From NCBI GenBank assembly GCA_022600195.1, contig JAHZKX010000033.1:80009-144008 (forward strand): a stretch of 64,000 bases of DNA, given 5' to 3'. The notes under the pieces are model-generated. The model was given only the letters and a program-made list of their open reading frames with translations. It searched no databases and was not told the origin of the DNA. Shown in pieces: positions 1-10,700 of the stretch. Position 1 is the stretch's first letter; each line of letters starts with the position of its first letter. The position numbers were made by a program, and so were the translations under genes. Source of the DNA: Planctomycetota bacterium. Lineage in GTDB: Bacteria; Planctomycetota; Planctomycetia; Planctomycetales; Planctomycetaceae.

Positions 1-110
1 ATTGAGATCGGCACATTGTGTCCGTTAAGATCGACCAAGAGAGTCGATTTTATACTAGTGTGAAACAGGAAAAATAGTCCGAAATATTTTTGTATTCAGG
101 TAGCAACCTT

Positions 111-1181
111 ATGGATCAGCATTCAGAGCAAACAGAATCACGTCGTTCCTTTTTGAAGACGACCACGGCTGCAGTGGCTGGCAGTTTTTTTGCACCTGCG
201 ATTCTGGGAGCGGAAGATAAAGCCGGTGCGAAGAATCCTGTGCTGGGAGAGGGCGCGTTTCAGTATGAAGCAATCCATGGTTGGGGAGAAGTTCCCAAAC
301 ATATTCAATGGGGAGAGACACACGGTGTCTGTGTGGATGCAGAGGGCTTGATTTATGTCAAACATCGTTCACACACCAAAACGCCGATGGATGCCATCGT
401 GGTATTCAGCCCTGAAGGAAAATTTGTACGCTCTTTTGGTAAGGAGTATCATGGCGGCGGTCATGGGATCGATGTACGGAAGGAAGGCAGCGAAGAATTT
501 TTGTATCTCTCTGATACCAAGCATGGAATTGTTGCGAAAACAAATTTAAAAGGGGATGTCGTCTGGAAAATGGGTCGGCCGACAACACCCGTGCATTACA
601 AAAACACCAAACATCGCTACAGTCCCACCAATATCGCATTTGCCCCTGATGGAGGATTTTATGTGGGGGACGGCTATGGGTCGCATTTCATTCATAAATA
701 CACAAAAGACGGAAAGTTTGAATTCAGTTGGGGCGGCACAGGGACTGAGCCTGGCAAGATGAAAACACCTCATGGAATGTGGCTGGATACGCGAGGTGAG
801 GGCGAACCAAAGATCGCGGTGTGTGATCGGGCCAATAATCGTCTGCAGTATTTCACTCTGGATGGAAAACATACAGGTTTCGTCAACACGGTCAGTTTTC
901 CTGCCGATATTGATATTCTGGGTGATATCATGGTCGTCTCTGATCTACATGCCCGGGTAACACTGTATGATAAGAACAACGAGGTCATTACCCATTTAGG
1001 TTATGATCCGGACTGGACGAAAAAAGTTCTGGATGGCTTTAAAGTCCGAAAGCAACCCGAATCCTGGGAAGCAGGACGGTTTATTCACCCACACGATGCC
1101 TGTTTTGATGGGGAAGGAAATCTCTTTGTGACCGAATGGGTTCCCGTAGGCCGGGTGAGTAAGTTGAAAAAACTCAGCTAA
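111..1181 (+). CDS. Tat-exported NHL-repeat beta-propeller protein
   Basis: About 356 residues. The frame is open from a TTG at 90, but the ATG at 111 gives a better start directly ahead of a twin-arginine signal (SRRSFLK near residues 10-16, then an alanine-rich hydrophobic stretch and a likely cleavage after ILGA). The rest shows NHL/6-bladed propeller blades with repeated patterns such as HGVCVDAEGLIYV, NIAFAPDGGFYVGDG and PHGMWLD. In planctomycetes this family is often annotated as peptidylglycine monooxygenase-like or NHL repeat protein. No copper-binding histidine pattern of a true monooxygenase is evident, so no enzyme activity is assigned. It should act outside the cytoplasmic membrane, folded before export. 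It is not clearly in an operon; a short plus-strand hypothetical gene follows. Confidence 0.85.
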   Translation: MDQHSEQTESRRSFLKTTTAAVAGSFFAPAILGAEDKAGAKNPVLGEGAFQYEAIHGWGEVPKHIQWGETHGVCVDAEGLIYVKHRSHTKTPMDAIVVFSPEGKFVRSFGKEYHGGGHGIDVRKEGSEEFLYLSDTKHGIVAKTNLKGDVVWKMGRPTTPVHYKNTKHRYSPTNIAFAPDGGFYVGDGYGSHFIHKYTKDGKFEFSWGGTGTEPGKMKTPHGMWLDTRGEGEPKIAVCDRANNRLQYFTLDGKHTGFVNTVSFPADIDILGDIMVVSDLHARVTLYDKNNEVITHLGYDPDWTKKVLDGFKVRKQPESWEAGRFIHPHDACFDGEGNLFVTEWVPVGRVSKLKKLS

Positions 1182-1244
1182 ACCACTCCCTTTGATCAAG
1201 AAGTTCAAACCTCAGTTTTTTCTATTCACCCTGGTTGGATCCTG

Positions 1245-1778
1245 ATGAATTTTTCTCACGAATTCGATGAACAGCGTTTCTTCGATTTATGGACGGCAGT
1301 GCGGATTGAACGGCCTGTCAATTTCTCTCTGTTTACGTTTGGCGATCAAAAGTTGCCTTATTTCCTGGTGTGCGGTGCGTCTGAGCCCGGTTCCACGGTG
1401 AGTATTCGTAAGGGAGATGTCCAAATCACGCGACCCATGATTATTACGCCGGATCAAATGGAGCCGGAGTTCCGTAATTTTTTTGAAGAACAGGAAGAAG
1501 CAGAGCTGGCAGCGTTCCTGCTTTCGCGGACAGCCGGTTTTTCGAATTTAAAGTTCTCAAATACGAGCGGTCCCGAACGGATTGTCAGCGACAGTGTTGA
1601 GGAAGCGGTTGCCAAATTGAATGCGCAGCTTGATGACGAAGAAGAAGAGCACGTTGCCATTCTGAGTGCCCCGCCCGGAATGGGAGGCATAGCCATTATG
1701 CGTTATGCCGCCGAACGTGTCTGGGAAAGTGCTCCAGGAAATATTCAGGAATTACGAGAGCGCGGCTTTCTGAATTGA
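1245..1778 (+). CDS. Conserved hypothetical protein, acidic, cytoplasmic
   Basis: About 177 residues with no signal peptide or membrane segment. The N-terminal part is beta-rich (roughly residues 1-75), followed by an acidic helical stretch (EEQEEAELAAF) and a run of acidic residues near 130 (DDEEEEH). The C-terminus contains a glycine-rich PPGMGG segment, which is not a Walker A motif because it lacks GKS/T. I do not recognise the family. It lies 60 bp after the NHL protein on the same strand and converges with the propeller gene that ends 9 bp downstream on the other strand. No function is proposed. Confidence 0.7.
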   Translation: MNFSHEFDEQRFFDLWTAVRIERPVNFSLFTFGDQKLPYFLVCGASEPGSTVSIRKGDVQITRPMIITPDQMEPEFRNFFEEQEEAELAAFLLSRTAGFSNLKFSNTSGPERIVSDSVEEAVAKLNAQLDDEEEEHVAILSAPPGMGGIAIMRYAAERVWESAPGNIQELRERGFLN

Positions 1779-1786
1779 AACCGATC

Positions 1787-3370
1787 TCATGGCTGATATC
1801 TTTTCGGAATGCGATTCAACGTGTAATACGCCTGCGGGTGAAGCAAAGTCTGTCCGTGTTGATTTTGCACGCCTTTCGCCTCGAGTTCATGAACGTAGAG
1901 TTCGCGGAGTCCTTTCGTCTTCAAAATGACTCGTAACCCGTCGGCCGAAATGATGATGAGATCAATCTTCAACTCTTTGTTGAGTATCTCATCACTGCCG
2001 TAGGACGAGTGATAGTTGTAGGTATAACTTTTCAATTTGTAGGACTTCGGGTCGAGGGCGGTAGTCGGATCCACAGGTTGCGTGAAAACCAGTTCAAAGC
2101 CGTCGGGTTGTGCGCGCATCTCTTTGATTTCGAACGGTGTCTTGCCAGTCCAGATCAGCCTTTCCAGGCCGTAAGAAGCGGTTCCCAGACTACTCCAGCC
2201 CCGGTTTGTCAGGCCGACAAACATGCTGCCATCGGTTCCCTGGTCCATGCGAAGTACGGCAGAGGCGAAGCCTTCACGAAAGGGAAAGCAGGCGCCCTGA
2301 TACTGGCCATCAATTTTTTCCAGAAACACGCGTTGCATTGAGGCTTGTGTAAATTCGCCCACAAAGAACTGTCCGTCGAACGGGCCAAATTTTCCGCCAC
2401 TGTTATCGAGCATGATATCCGTTGCCGACTGTCCCGCTTTTTTATAGGGAAACCAGACCGCCGGCGGTTTGAGTTGCGGCATGCGTTTGACTGCTTCGGG
2501 AAAGGGGAGGCCGTTCGGAATGTTTTTGATTCCCTGAATGGGAGACCCTGGAAGATTCATGGAAGCCAGCGCTTCGACATGATGAAAAAATGCTCCTTCG
2601 CGCATGTGGTGCAATGTGTTGGTGGCGACCCAGTTGCCTTGTTGATCAGTGTAGAACATATCACCGGCTCGATTGACTCCCAGCCCGGAAGGGGAGCGCA
2701 TGCCGGCACAGACGGGAATCAGTTTGCCATCGGGAGTATATTTCATACCCCAGCCACGCCAGCGTCCTTGCGAAAATCCCAGCGTTGGTTCGTGTACGGC
2801 GCGTGCTTTATGTTCTTTCTTGAGTCCCAGTCCGATATTCAACGTAAGCCACAGATTTCCCTCATGGTCGAGCTTGGGCCCATACGCGTACTCATGATAA
2901 TGCCCGGTGACGCCCCAGCCTTTGGCAACGGTGAGATATTCATCGGCTGTTCCGTCTCCATTCACATCTCGAATACGCGTTAATTCACTACGTTGCACGG
3001 TGTAAAAAGAATCGTCTTTCCAGATCAGTCCCAGCGGCTCGTGCAAAGCGGTGGCGAAGCGTTTGTATGTGACATTTTTGGGTGGCTCATCATAGACGCC
3101 ATCCAGAATCCAGATTTCTCCTTTTCGAATGGCAACAGCCACTCGCCGATCATCAAGAACCGCCAGGCCGCTCACTTCCAATACAAGATTGCCGGGCGCG
3201 GGTTTCCAGTTTTTTGCCCGTGAATCTGTTTGTGCTTTGGGAGTCATAATCGAAACAAGCCGATAGTAATCTTCTTCACTTTCAGCCAGTGCAGATTGTT
3301 GAGCGACGACACCAGAGGCGATCACAGCGAGGGCAAAAGCCAGCAGAGTAAAGGGTGTTTGTTTTACCAT
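1787..3370 (-). CDS. Secreted PQQ/glucose-dehydrogenase-like propeller protein
   Basis: 527 residues with a clear Sec signal peptide (hydrophobic residues 8-28, ending near ALA). The body is a six-bladed propeller of the soluble glucose/sorbosone dehydrogenase type, as in planctomycete 'membrane-bound dehydrogenase' proteins, with a calcium-like DVNGDGTADEY segment near residue 133. The last 100 residues resemble a beta-sandwich. No CxxCH motif is present, so it carries no haem. Its start overlaps the 3' end of the upstream five-haem cytochrome gene by 7 bp, and a GAGG lies 10 bases ahead of the ATG inside that gene. The two are therefore probably translated together and work together, with the cytochrome a plausible electron acceptor. 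The substrate is unknown. Confidence 0.8.
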   Translation of the reverse strand: MVKQTPFTLLAFALAVIASGVVAQQSALAESEEDYYRLVSIMTPKAQTDSRAKNWKPAPGNLVLEVSGLAVLDDRRVAVAIRKGEIWILDGVYDEPPKNVTYKRFATALHEPLGLIWKDDSFYTVQRSELTRIRDVNGDGTADEYLTVAKGWGVTGHYHEYAYGPKLDHEGNLWLTLNIGLGLKKEHKARAVHEPTLGFSQGRWRGWGMKYTPDGKLIPVCAGMRSPSGLGVNRAGDMFYTDQQGNWVATNTLHHMREGAFFHHVEALASMNLPGSPIQGIKNIPNGLPFPEAVKRMPQLKPPAVWFPYKKAGQSATDIMLDNSGGKFGPFDGQFFVGEFTQASMQRVFLEKIDGQYQGACFPFREGFASAVLRMDQGTDGSMFVGLTNRGWSSLGTASYGLERLIWTGKTPFEIKEMRAQPDGFELVFTQPVDPTTALDPKSYKLKSYTYNYHSSYGSDEILNKELKIDLIIISADGLRVILKTKGLRELYVHELEAKGVQNQHGQTLLHPQAYYTLNRIPKRYQP

Positions 3371-5793
3371 TGGTATTTTACCTCGATGGCAGATTTCTCT
3401 TTGGGAGTTATGGGAAAAATCCAGTCCGTTTTGTTTTCGATGGTGCGGAGTTCGCTGGCTTGGGCGAGCGTTTTCGAGATCGAGACGGTTAAGCCCGCTT
3501 GGTTTTTCATCGTAGTGGGAGTGAGTTGTTTCAGCGTGGCGCCAGTTAATCCACGGAACCAGAGCTGTGATTGTTTACTCAGTGCGTGCGTGTTTTTGAT
3601 CGTCAATGTTCGCTTTAAGGTTTGATTTTCTGCGGGTTCCATGCGGTCTTCCATCTGGAAAGATCCCACGCGATACAGAAAGGTGGGAGTCCCCGCCGCA
3701 TCAACACGATAGCCTTGAAACGGTGTTTGTGGATTGTCGGAAGCGATTGCGGGCCAGGGTTGGTTTTTATTTTTCAATACTGCGAAGGGCGTTCCGGTCG
3801 GGAGTAGAATTTGACTTGTTCCGAGTGGACGTGCCGGCGGTGCGAATCGGATAAACCAGGTTCCCTGTGCATCGAGAAAGCGTCCTTTCCAGGCAATCGC
3901 TGGTCTCACCTGTTCGGAGTCGAATGCGAAGTGTACTTTTTCAGGAAAGCCGACCGCAATCGCATGTGTGCCGGCTGCCTGCATAAAGGTGCGTAGAATG
4001 ATCGGTCGTTTTTCGGGAACCAGTTCGTAGTTTTTCGATTTTTCCAGCAGAATTTTTTCAGGAAGCGGTTGCTTGGGTCCTGCTTTCAGATATCCCCAGA
4101 GCGAAGCAATTTGTTGGTTTACATCTCCGTCCAGAAGTGTTTTGTTTTGACTTTTGCCATTGGGAAAGAAAGTGGGCATGCGTGTGCGGGGCTTGAGAGC
4201 TGCCGGGTTTAATAAAAATTCTTGAAACCATTTTGGGTGTACGCGATTGGTGACCTCACTCAGATCGGTGCCAACGACGCCCGGCATACTTTCGCCATGA
4301 ATCGGATGACATTGAATGCAGCCTGTGCCCAGCATGGTACGTCCCGCGGAGACCAGTTTCGCATGTGCGGGAAAAACTTCGCTTTCTTTCTGTTTCTGAA
4401 CGCGATCGACTTTTTCAAAAGAGTGTGGCAGAGTAGAGATCATCTTTGCTGGAAAGACAGGCATTCGAGCCTGCATGTGAGAGCGAATATCCCCCTTTCC
4501 TTTGAGCACGTTCGTCATCCATTTTTTTTGCAGCTTGGCACCAATGCCCGTCAGCGTGGGAGGGATACGTCCTTCATCACCCAGATCGATATGGCCGACT
4601 GTTTCAAAATAGGGCTTGCGATTAAAGCCGACGCCCCCGCGTTTATTCCGTTCGTGGCAGGCATAACAGTTCAGTTGGAGCAATTGAAAAGCCAACTGCT
4701 GTTGGGGTTTCCATTTATTATTTTTCGAGAGTTGCGTTAATACCTGTTGTATCGCGGATAGTTGTGATTCATCCAGCGGATAGTGAGGACGATTTTTTTG
4801 TTTTTGCGCAAGGCAGCTTGAAGCTGCCCGCTGATTTAATTCTGCAAGTGGTTTCGCATACTGCGCTGGTTTCAGTTGATTCGATTCATGACAATTCACA
4901 CACTTCAGTTCCAGAAACCGTTTTTGTCCCAGAGCGATGAGAGCCGTTTGGCTGTTTGTATTTATCGATTCCGGTGAGTTGGTTTGTTTGCGCAGCAGAT
5001 AGGCGGCGATATCCGCGGCTTCAACGGCCTTTAATTTGAGTTGGGGCATGCGTCCGGCAGGACGGGTCTGTTCCGGATTGAGTAGAAAAAAAGTTAATGC
5101 TCTGCGCGTATACTTGGCGGGCAAGTCGCCATGTGGTATCGATTTGACAGGACGAATCGCTGCTGTCAAACCCAGTTCTTTCAAATCTTCGGCGTCGAGT
5201 TGGGCGAGCATTTTGTCGGTGGGTGAAATTTTTGATTCACCCGGTTCGTAAGATTCATCCGGTTCGTGACAGGCGACACAGCCAATTTTGTGATACAGGT
5301 CCAGGCCTCGCTGAATATTTCCTTTCTTCCAGAATTCGTGTGGCACGGGATTGACCCCCGTCGCTTTGATGGTGGGAAAGGTGAATTGTTTTGAAGTCAG
5401 GAATGCTGTTAGGGCCTCAATTGTTTGCTGTTTTTCTTCTTCTGGTAAATCGTGAAGCAGATCAGGCATTGTTGTGCCCGGTTTTGTGGAATGTGGGTTC
5501 GCCAGATAACGACGGAGCCATTTTTGTTGCAGACGATTGCCAATCCCGTTCAAGCGGGGGCCGCGTTTGGGTTGCAGATGGGAGTGCTCTGTTTGATGAC
5601 AGGCGGTGCAACTTAACTCGCTAATTAATAATGCGCTGGCGAGCTGTGGTTCGATCTCCTGATGTCGGGCGAACCGATCAAAGCCTGATACAAAAGGAGC
5701 AGTACTGGATTGGCAATAAGCAGACGTGACAGTGACCAGAAACAGGACTCCCGTCAGAGAGTCTATCAGAGTGTATTTCCATAGCCGATTCAT
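3364..5793 (-). CDS. Five-haem c-type cytochrome, secreted
   Basis: About 809 residues from the ATG at 5793, chosen over an upstream in-frame TTG at 5817 because GAGGAAAG sits 8-9 bases before it and the protein then begins directly with a Sec signal peptide. Five CxxCH haem motifs are visible at about residues 62, 172, 298, 376 and 492 (CTACH, CVACH, CVNCH, CYACH, CIQCH). Each is followed by a mono-haem cytochrome c-like module with a downstream methionine in MP-type motifs (TTMPDL, GRMPQL, ARMPVF, TRMPTF). The C-terminal 200 residues lack haem and look beta-rich. It probably moves electrons in the periplasm for the translationally coupled propeller protein. The arrangement of five class-I modules in one chain is long for this type but is seen in planctomycetes. 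Confidence 0.85.
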   Translation of the reverse strand: MNRLWKYTLIDSLTGVLFLVTVTSAYCQSSTAPFVSGFDRFARHQEIEPQLASALLISELSCTACHQTEHSHLQPKRGPRLNGIGNRLQQKWLRRYLANPHSTKPGTTMPDLLHDLPEEEKQQTIEALTAFLTSKQFTFPTIKATGVNPVPHEFWKKGNIQRGLDLYHKIGCVACHEPDESYEPGESKISPTDKMLAQLDAEDLKELGLTAAIRPVKSIPHGDLPAKYTRRALTFFLLNPEQTRPAGRMPQLKLKAVEAADIAAYLLRKQTNSPESINTNSQTALIALGQKRFLELKCVNCHESNQLKPAQYAKPLAELNQRAASSCLAQKQKNRPHYPLDESQLSAIQQVLTQLSKNNKWKPQQQLAFQLLQLNCYACHERNKRGGVGFNRKPYFETVGHIDLGDEGRIPPTLTGIGAKLQKKWMTNVLKGKGDIRSHMQARMPVFPAKMISTLPHSFEKVDRVQKQKESEVFPAHAKLVSAGRTMLGTGCIQCHPIHGESMPGVVGTDLSEVTNRVHPKWFQEFLLNPAALKPRTRMPTFFPNGKSQNKTLLDGDVNQQIASLWGYLKAGPKQPLPEKILLEKSKNYELVPEKRPIILRTFMQAAGTHAIAVGFPEKVHFAFDSEQVRPAIAWKGRFLDAQGTWFIRFAPPARPLGTSQILLPTGTPFAVLKNKNQPWPAIASDNPQTPFQGYRVDAAGTPTFLYRVGSFQMEDRMEPAENQTLKRTLTIKNTHALSKQSQLWFRGLTGATLKQLTPTTMKNQAGLTVSISKTLAQASELRTIENKTDWIFPITPKEKSAIEVKYQW

Positions 5794-6005
5794 TCTCGAT
5801 GTCTTTCCTCGGGGCAACGAAACAGGGCAGGGTTCTTAATCAGGTCGATATTTCCAAACAGGAACAACTTGATCATAGAACAGCGGTGCACTCGAATCAA
5901 TCGGCGTCTAAGATCGATTTTGATTTGAATCGATTCGCAAACCCGCGGCAGGTTTTCCTGAATCAAGGCAATCCATTCGAAAACAGGCTGGTTGCTTCGA
6001 AGATG
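5794..6005. other. Intergenic region with an ATCGATT inverted repeat
   Basis: No gene is supported here. It separates the start of the cytochrome operon from the end of the DUF1570 gene, both on the minus strand. A 7-bp perfect inverted repeat (ATCGATT at 5913-5919, AATCGAT at 5928-5934) lies about 120 bp upstream of the cytochrome start and could be an operator. There is no direct evidence for that. Confidence 0.4.
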
Positions 6006-7634
6006 CTACTTGGATTGCAGGCTGAGCTCTCTTTCGTCGAGCGCTTTCTGCAGGGTGGATGAGTATGCTTTGTACTGCTGATCCAGTTCCGTATAAGAAA
6101 GCCCGATCAGCTCTTCCAAAGTCTTCGCGTTGTTGCGAATGCGTGAGTTGAAGCTGTAGAGTTCCGATAATTGACTGATGAATGCATCCCGGTATTCTCG
6201 GTTTTTAGCGTGCATGAAGAAATGCGAAAGCCCCGATGCCTGACTGTAGTTGGGGCTGATATTCGGACTGTTTTGAAAAGGAGTGCGGCCCATCGCGGTG
6301 AACGTTTCGAGGGGAACATAGTAGTTGTCTTCCAAAAGTCGATAACGGGCGGCATTGAAGCGGATATGGTTCGGATTTCCGGCCCGATATCCGTCGTCTG
6401 TTTTCTCGAATGATTCCATATAGCAGGCAATCCCTTCGATGGCCCAGAAATGGTTCTTTTCGCCGACCTGTCTGCGTATTCGAGTCGATCCGGTTTCATA
6501 GAACAGTTGGTGTGTGGCTTCGTGGTACAGAGTGCCCAGATCACCTTGTGCATCGGGTCGATGGTAAAAGTGTGAGATCCGATCGCCGAACAGATAGATG
6601 CCGTGCGTCAACGCAATTTGTGGAATCTCTTTTTGTAAGCGTTGGAGATATTCTTCACGTGTGCTGTAGTAATGCATTACATGTTGATGGTTGCTGTTGC
6701 GTTTTAGAAAAGGATTTCTGGCACCTTCAAATAATTTCTTCAGTTGTTCCGGTGTCTTAAAAAAACCAACAAACGTTTGATGAAAATAGCGATGAAAGTC
6801 TTCCATTTCTGTTGCTATTTTCACGCCCATTTCCAGGCTATGATTTGTTTTGATCAGAAAGTGTTCCGTTTTGATTTCCCAGGCGTTGCGGAAATCGCGT
6901 CTGATTTCCGCTTCCTGTGCCGCCGACTTCCAGCGGCCGTTGACGTAACGTTCTCCCTTTTCATAGCGGGCAAGATGTGAGGCTGGTAACCAGCCATATT
7001 TCGGGTGCCACTGCTGTTTCCGTTTTTTCATTTCCTTTTCAAAGGGGGTCAGCCATTCGTCGCCATTGCGAACATAGCCTAATATCTGTCTGACCGACCG
7101 ATGGTCGGGGTTATGAAAAGCTGTTTCCAGAATCCGATCATACGCATAACTGGGAAAACCTGCGTGTAATACTTTGCGGGAAAACACAAACAGAGCATTC
7201 GCCTGCTCATTTTGCAGTTTGCGTAGCTTCAATCGCCATGTGCGTTCTGCTTCTGGCAAATTGAGAGGAATATCAACACGCAGGGTGCGTGGCAATGGGG
7301 TTGCTTGTGGATCGAAAATCTTTATTTCGTTCAACAGCTGGGTAATGGCTTGAACGCCCTCTGGCTGTTGATCTTTCTGGCAGCTCCGTGCTAATTGTAT
7401 GAGTTGATCCTGAAAGTCCGCTTGCAGACTCTGGTACTGCTTCTGGTAGGTTTCCAAGGCACGCGAATTTTGTGCGAAAGTCTGTTGCGACATCAACAGA
7501 AACAGGATGAATAAAACCAACACCCATTTCATCCAACTAAACTCAGCACCACAACAGCCGCACGCCACCTGTCTCCAAAGCGGATTCGTTGACTTGCGAT
7601 TGAATTGAGAGCGTTGAGTTCGATGAATTGACAT
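6006..7634 (-). CDS. DUF1570-family secreted metalloprotease-like protein
   Basis: 542 residues from the ATG at 7634. An internal ATG at 7532 would put a canonical Sec signal (MKWVLVLFILFLLM) at the very N-terminus and may be the true start; neither has a strong Shine-Dalgarno. The C-terminal half contains a gluzincin-type zinc motif, HEATH (in LYHEATHQLF), followed about 25 residues later by WAIEGIACYMES, whose glutamate could be the third zinc ligand. This matches the DUF1570 pattern common in planctomycetes. The region between the signal and the zinc motif is helical and charged. Location is probably periplasmic or outside the cell. It is a single gene with 130-200 bp spacers on both sides. 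Peptidase activity is inferred from the motif only. Confidence 0.8.
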   Translation of the reverse strand: MSIHRTQRSQFNRKSTNPLWRQVACGCCGAEFSWMKWVLVLFILFLLMSQQTFAQNSRALETYQKQYQSLQADFQDQLIQLARSCQKDQQPEGVQAITQLLNEIKIFDPQATPLPRTLRVDIPLNLPEAERTWRLKLRKLQNEQANALFVFSRKVLHAGFPSYAYDRILETAFHNPDHRSVRQILGYVRNGDEWLTPFEKEMKKRKQQWHPKYGWLPASHLARYEKGERYVNGRWKSAAQEAEIRRDFRNAWEIKTEHFLIKTNHSLEMGVKIATEMEDFHRYFHQTFVGFFKTPEQLKKLFEGARNPFLKRNSNHQHVMHYYSTREEYLQRLQKEIPQIALTHGIYLFGDRISHFYHRPDAQGDLGTLYHEATHQLFYETGSTRIRRQVGEKNHFWAIEGIACYMESFEKTDDGYRAGNPNHIRFNAARYRLLEDNYYVPLETFTAMGRTPFQNSPNISPNYSQASGLSHFFMHAKNREYRDAFISQLSELYSFNSRIRNNAKTLEELIGLSYTELDQQYKAYSSTLQKALDERELSLQSK

Positions 7635-7761
7635 AGTGCTGGATTTCTGATTTAAACCTTAGAACTCGAAGCGGGAACAGTCGACATACGCTCTGTAATA
7701 ATCATACGCGAGAAAGTAGGTAGAAAAAAGAAATAATCTATAAATTTACCATCATTGAAGA

Positions 7762-10700
7762 TTATGGCTGACCTTGTATAACGCTTACGCCGTGTAATGT
7801 AATCCGATCATAGGAAGGAGAGAAATCGATTTGCTGTGCTACATTGATGTCTGGTGAATTACCAGTTTTGGACAAACGGCGAATCGTCGCGTTGCGATTT
7901 CCAAACGAACGCATCATGTAAAAGTCTTTCGATTCATCAAAGCTGATGGTATCGGCACGTGCAATAAATGACTGAGTCGTCGGGGCTTTTTTATTTTTGA
8001 TGATCGTATTACCCTCCAGCTCCGCATTACCTTTGGCGAGCATCGAAATCGATTTCTTTTTCTGATTTTTGATTTCGTGCTGGATCAGCTTCAGGCTATT
8101 GCTGCGCATCCAACTTGCACCAGGAGGCAAGATGTCTGGATCAATGGTATCCAGCGGTCGTTTCACACCGCCGTAAGTAATCTTCACGCCATTATCAAAA
8201 GTGGTGCTGCGCTGTTCCACATTGCCTGCCATTTTTCCGTTGAAGTCAATGCGTATGTAGGTCCAACTGTCGGTGTCGGTTTTTTGTGGTGTATTGGCTT
8301 GTGAGACATTGGATTGAGAGCCGGGCTGACTGGGGTTTTCTCTTCGCCACAAGGTCAAAAACCCAGGTCCACGGGCTTCGGCGTTGCCTGTTTTTTGATC
8401 GACATTCATTTGCCAGAAACTGGCGCGTCGGATTCCGATTAATCGGTTTTCCAGATACTCGTTACTTTCGACCTCGACTCCGTCACGACAGGTAATGAAA
8501 TGCACGTCGGGTTTTTCATCTTTTTTACTCGATTGTTTCTCAGTAAAGGAGACACGATCGGAGAGAATGACATCCATTTCCTGGCAGCGCAGCCGGTTGT
8601 CTCCCATATTGGTTCGGACTTTTCCAAAGAAATTTGCCGTCAGGCCATCAAAGTCCATCTCCTTTTCCCAGTAGATTTCCAGGACATTATCTTGATCTTC
8701 CTGATCGGTCTCTTTTGTTTTATTCAGGCTACTGTCTTTGGTAATCCCTTCTGCACCAGAAAGCAGTCCGGCGGCTGATTTTTTTCCGCCTCTCACCGGA
8801 AGCAGCAAGAGTCCTTTGCCCTTCACCTCAGCCCGGTTTGCCAGGCGATAGAAGAAAATATTTTCGCCTTCAATCTGGGCTCCCTGGCCGTTGATTTTAG
8901 CCGGGCTACCGATGACATGCAGAACCTGATCGTTATCACCTTTGTTTTGGATATGCAACTGATTGCCAGTAATCCGCAACGGTTTTTTCGGTTTGCCATT
9001 TTCCTCTTCACCTTGAAGTTGTGTGACAGTCACATTTCCTTCGGTCCAGACTTCAGTGACTTCGGCTTTTCCAGCTGCATTTTTATTCACTCGCAATTTC
9101 ATCAGATCGGCGATCAGCATCACCGGTTCGGAAAGTTCTTCCTCAGGTGGTTCATTGATAGATTCAGAATCCTTACTGTGTGAAGGTACTTTGGCCCGTC
9201 CTTCCTGAGATTCTATTTGGCTTTGTCTGGTGGTGATCGGATCATCAACGGCAAATACAGCCTGCTTGATCGTTGGCATTTGTGGTTGTGTGGCTGGCTG
9301 ATTGCCGACAGGTGCATTCGGTGCTGACTGCGGTTTGGTCACCTGATCAAACCAGACTTCGAGTCGTTTGGTTTTTCCTCTGAGTTCGGGACTGTAGATG
9401 GCGACGTCCCGCTCTGCAATCATTTTATAAGGATCGATTTTGTCTTGCATCTTTTGAGAGTTGTTGGGGCTTGTTTCTTCTGAGCCCTGTTTTTTTGAAT
9501 CGATCTCTTTCATGGAAGGGAGATCCCCTTTCAGCCATAGGCGGATCACCTGCGCCGCGAGTGCAAACTCTTCGACAGGCTGTCTGACGACACATTGCTG
9601 TTCCAGTTCCACCATCTGCAGGCCTGTTTCCGGGTCGATGAATTTTTTCATCTGTTTGACCCATTCCGCTGCCATCAGCAGGTCGCGTGTTTTCGCATCG
9701 TAGTGTTTGATCCAGCCTGCACCTGTGCAGATAATCGTCTCCAGTTGATCTTCCTGATTCTGATGAATTGTAATCTTGGGGCATTGGAGTCTTGTCGACT
9801 GCTGTTTAATGCGAACGTCCTGTTGTTTGTCCGAGAGAACAATGGTTTTGGTTTCTTCGTTATAGGAGAGCCGGTCCATCCAACCAGAAAATTGTTTTTC
9901 TTCGGAAATCAACGAGACATTTTTGCCAGTTGCAACCAGTTTCTGGAATGCCAATTTACCACTGGAATGATCAGACTTCTGTTTCGTTTCTTGTGGTGTA
10001 GTCTTCGTTTCTTCATCGACTTCTACTTTGCGAACAAACTGTAGCTGCAGTTGATCGCATTCGAGAGTGTCGGCCTGAGTAGCGTTGGTCGGATGATGGA
10101 CATACACATTATCGGTAAACGTACCCTGGTTTGTTTCCAGATTGAAAGTAAAGCTACCTGTGCTTGTTACCGTGGCAAAACGTGACTGCGCGTTTTCCGA
10201 GGGTTCCTGGTCTTTTTTTAAAGCCAGTACCATATGCACGTCGCGTCTGAGCACGATTTCCCGAATCCCTTCAGCAGCCGGCTTGAGTTCCTTCGGCTTT
10301 GTGGCAGAGGGAATCAGTTTCATTTCGATGCCTCTTGCACGGCCTTTGTGATCTTCGTATGCGAAACGCACCTCGTGATCGCTCCAGATATTCATGGACG
10401 ATTCATCATAGAAGAAATTGCGTCCGTAAATGATCAATCCATTGGGGCCTGTAATTTTTACAACGCCTTCCAGGGAGCCTGCAATCATCCTGCCGGGATC
10501 TGTATGTTTAATTCCAAAAGGCTTTTCAAGTCGGACAAGCGCTTCTTCACTCACGAGAGCAAATGGTGCTTCGGAGTCTCCTTTTTTCGGGTCGAACATC
10601 AGCATCGCAAACGGTTTCAGACGAGCTGCTTTTTTTTCCTCTTCCTGTTTCCAGGTATCAGTATAAACGTAGACATTTTCATCTTTAAACTGATAGCGGG

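Noticed and set aside
2345..2983. 212-codon plus-strand frame inside the propeller gene
   Set aside because: It is antisense to a clear coding gene with an intact domain pattern; a shadow frame.
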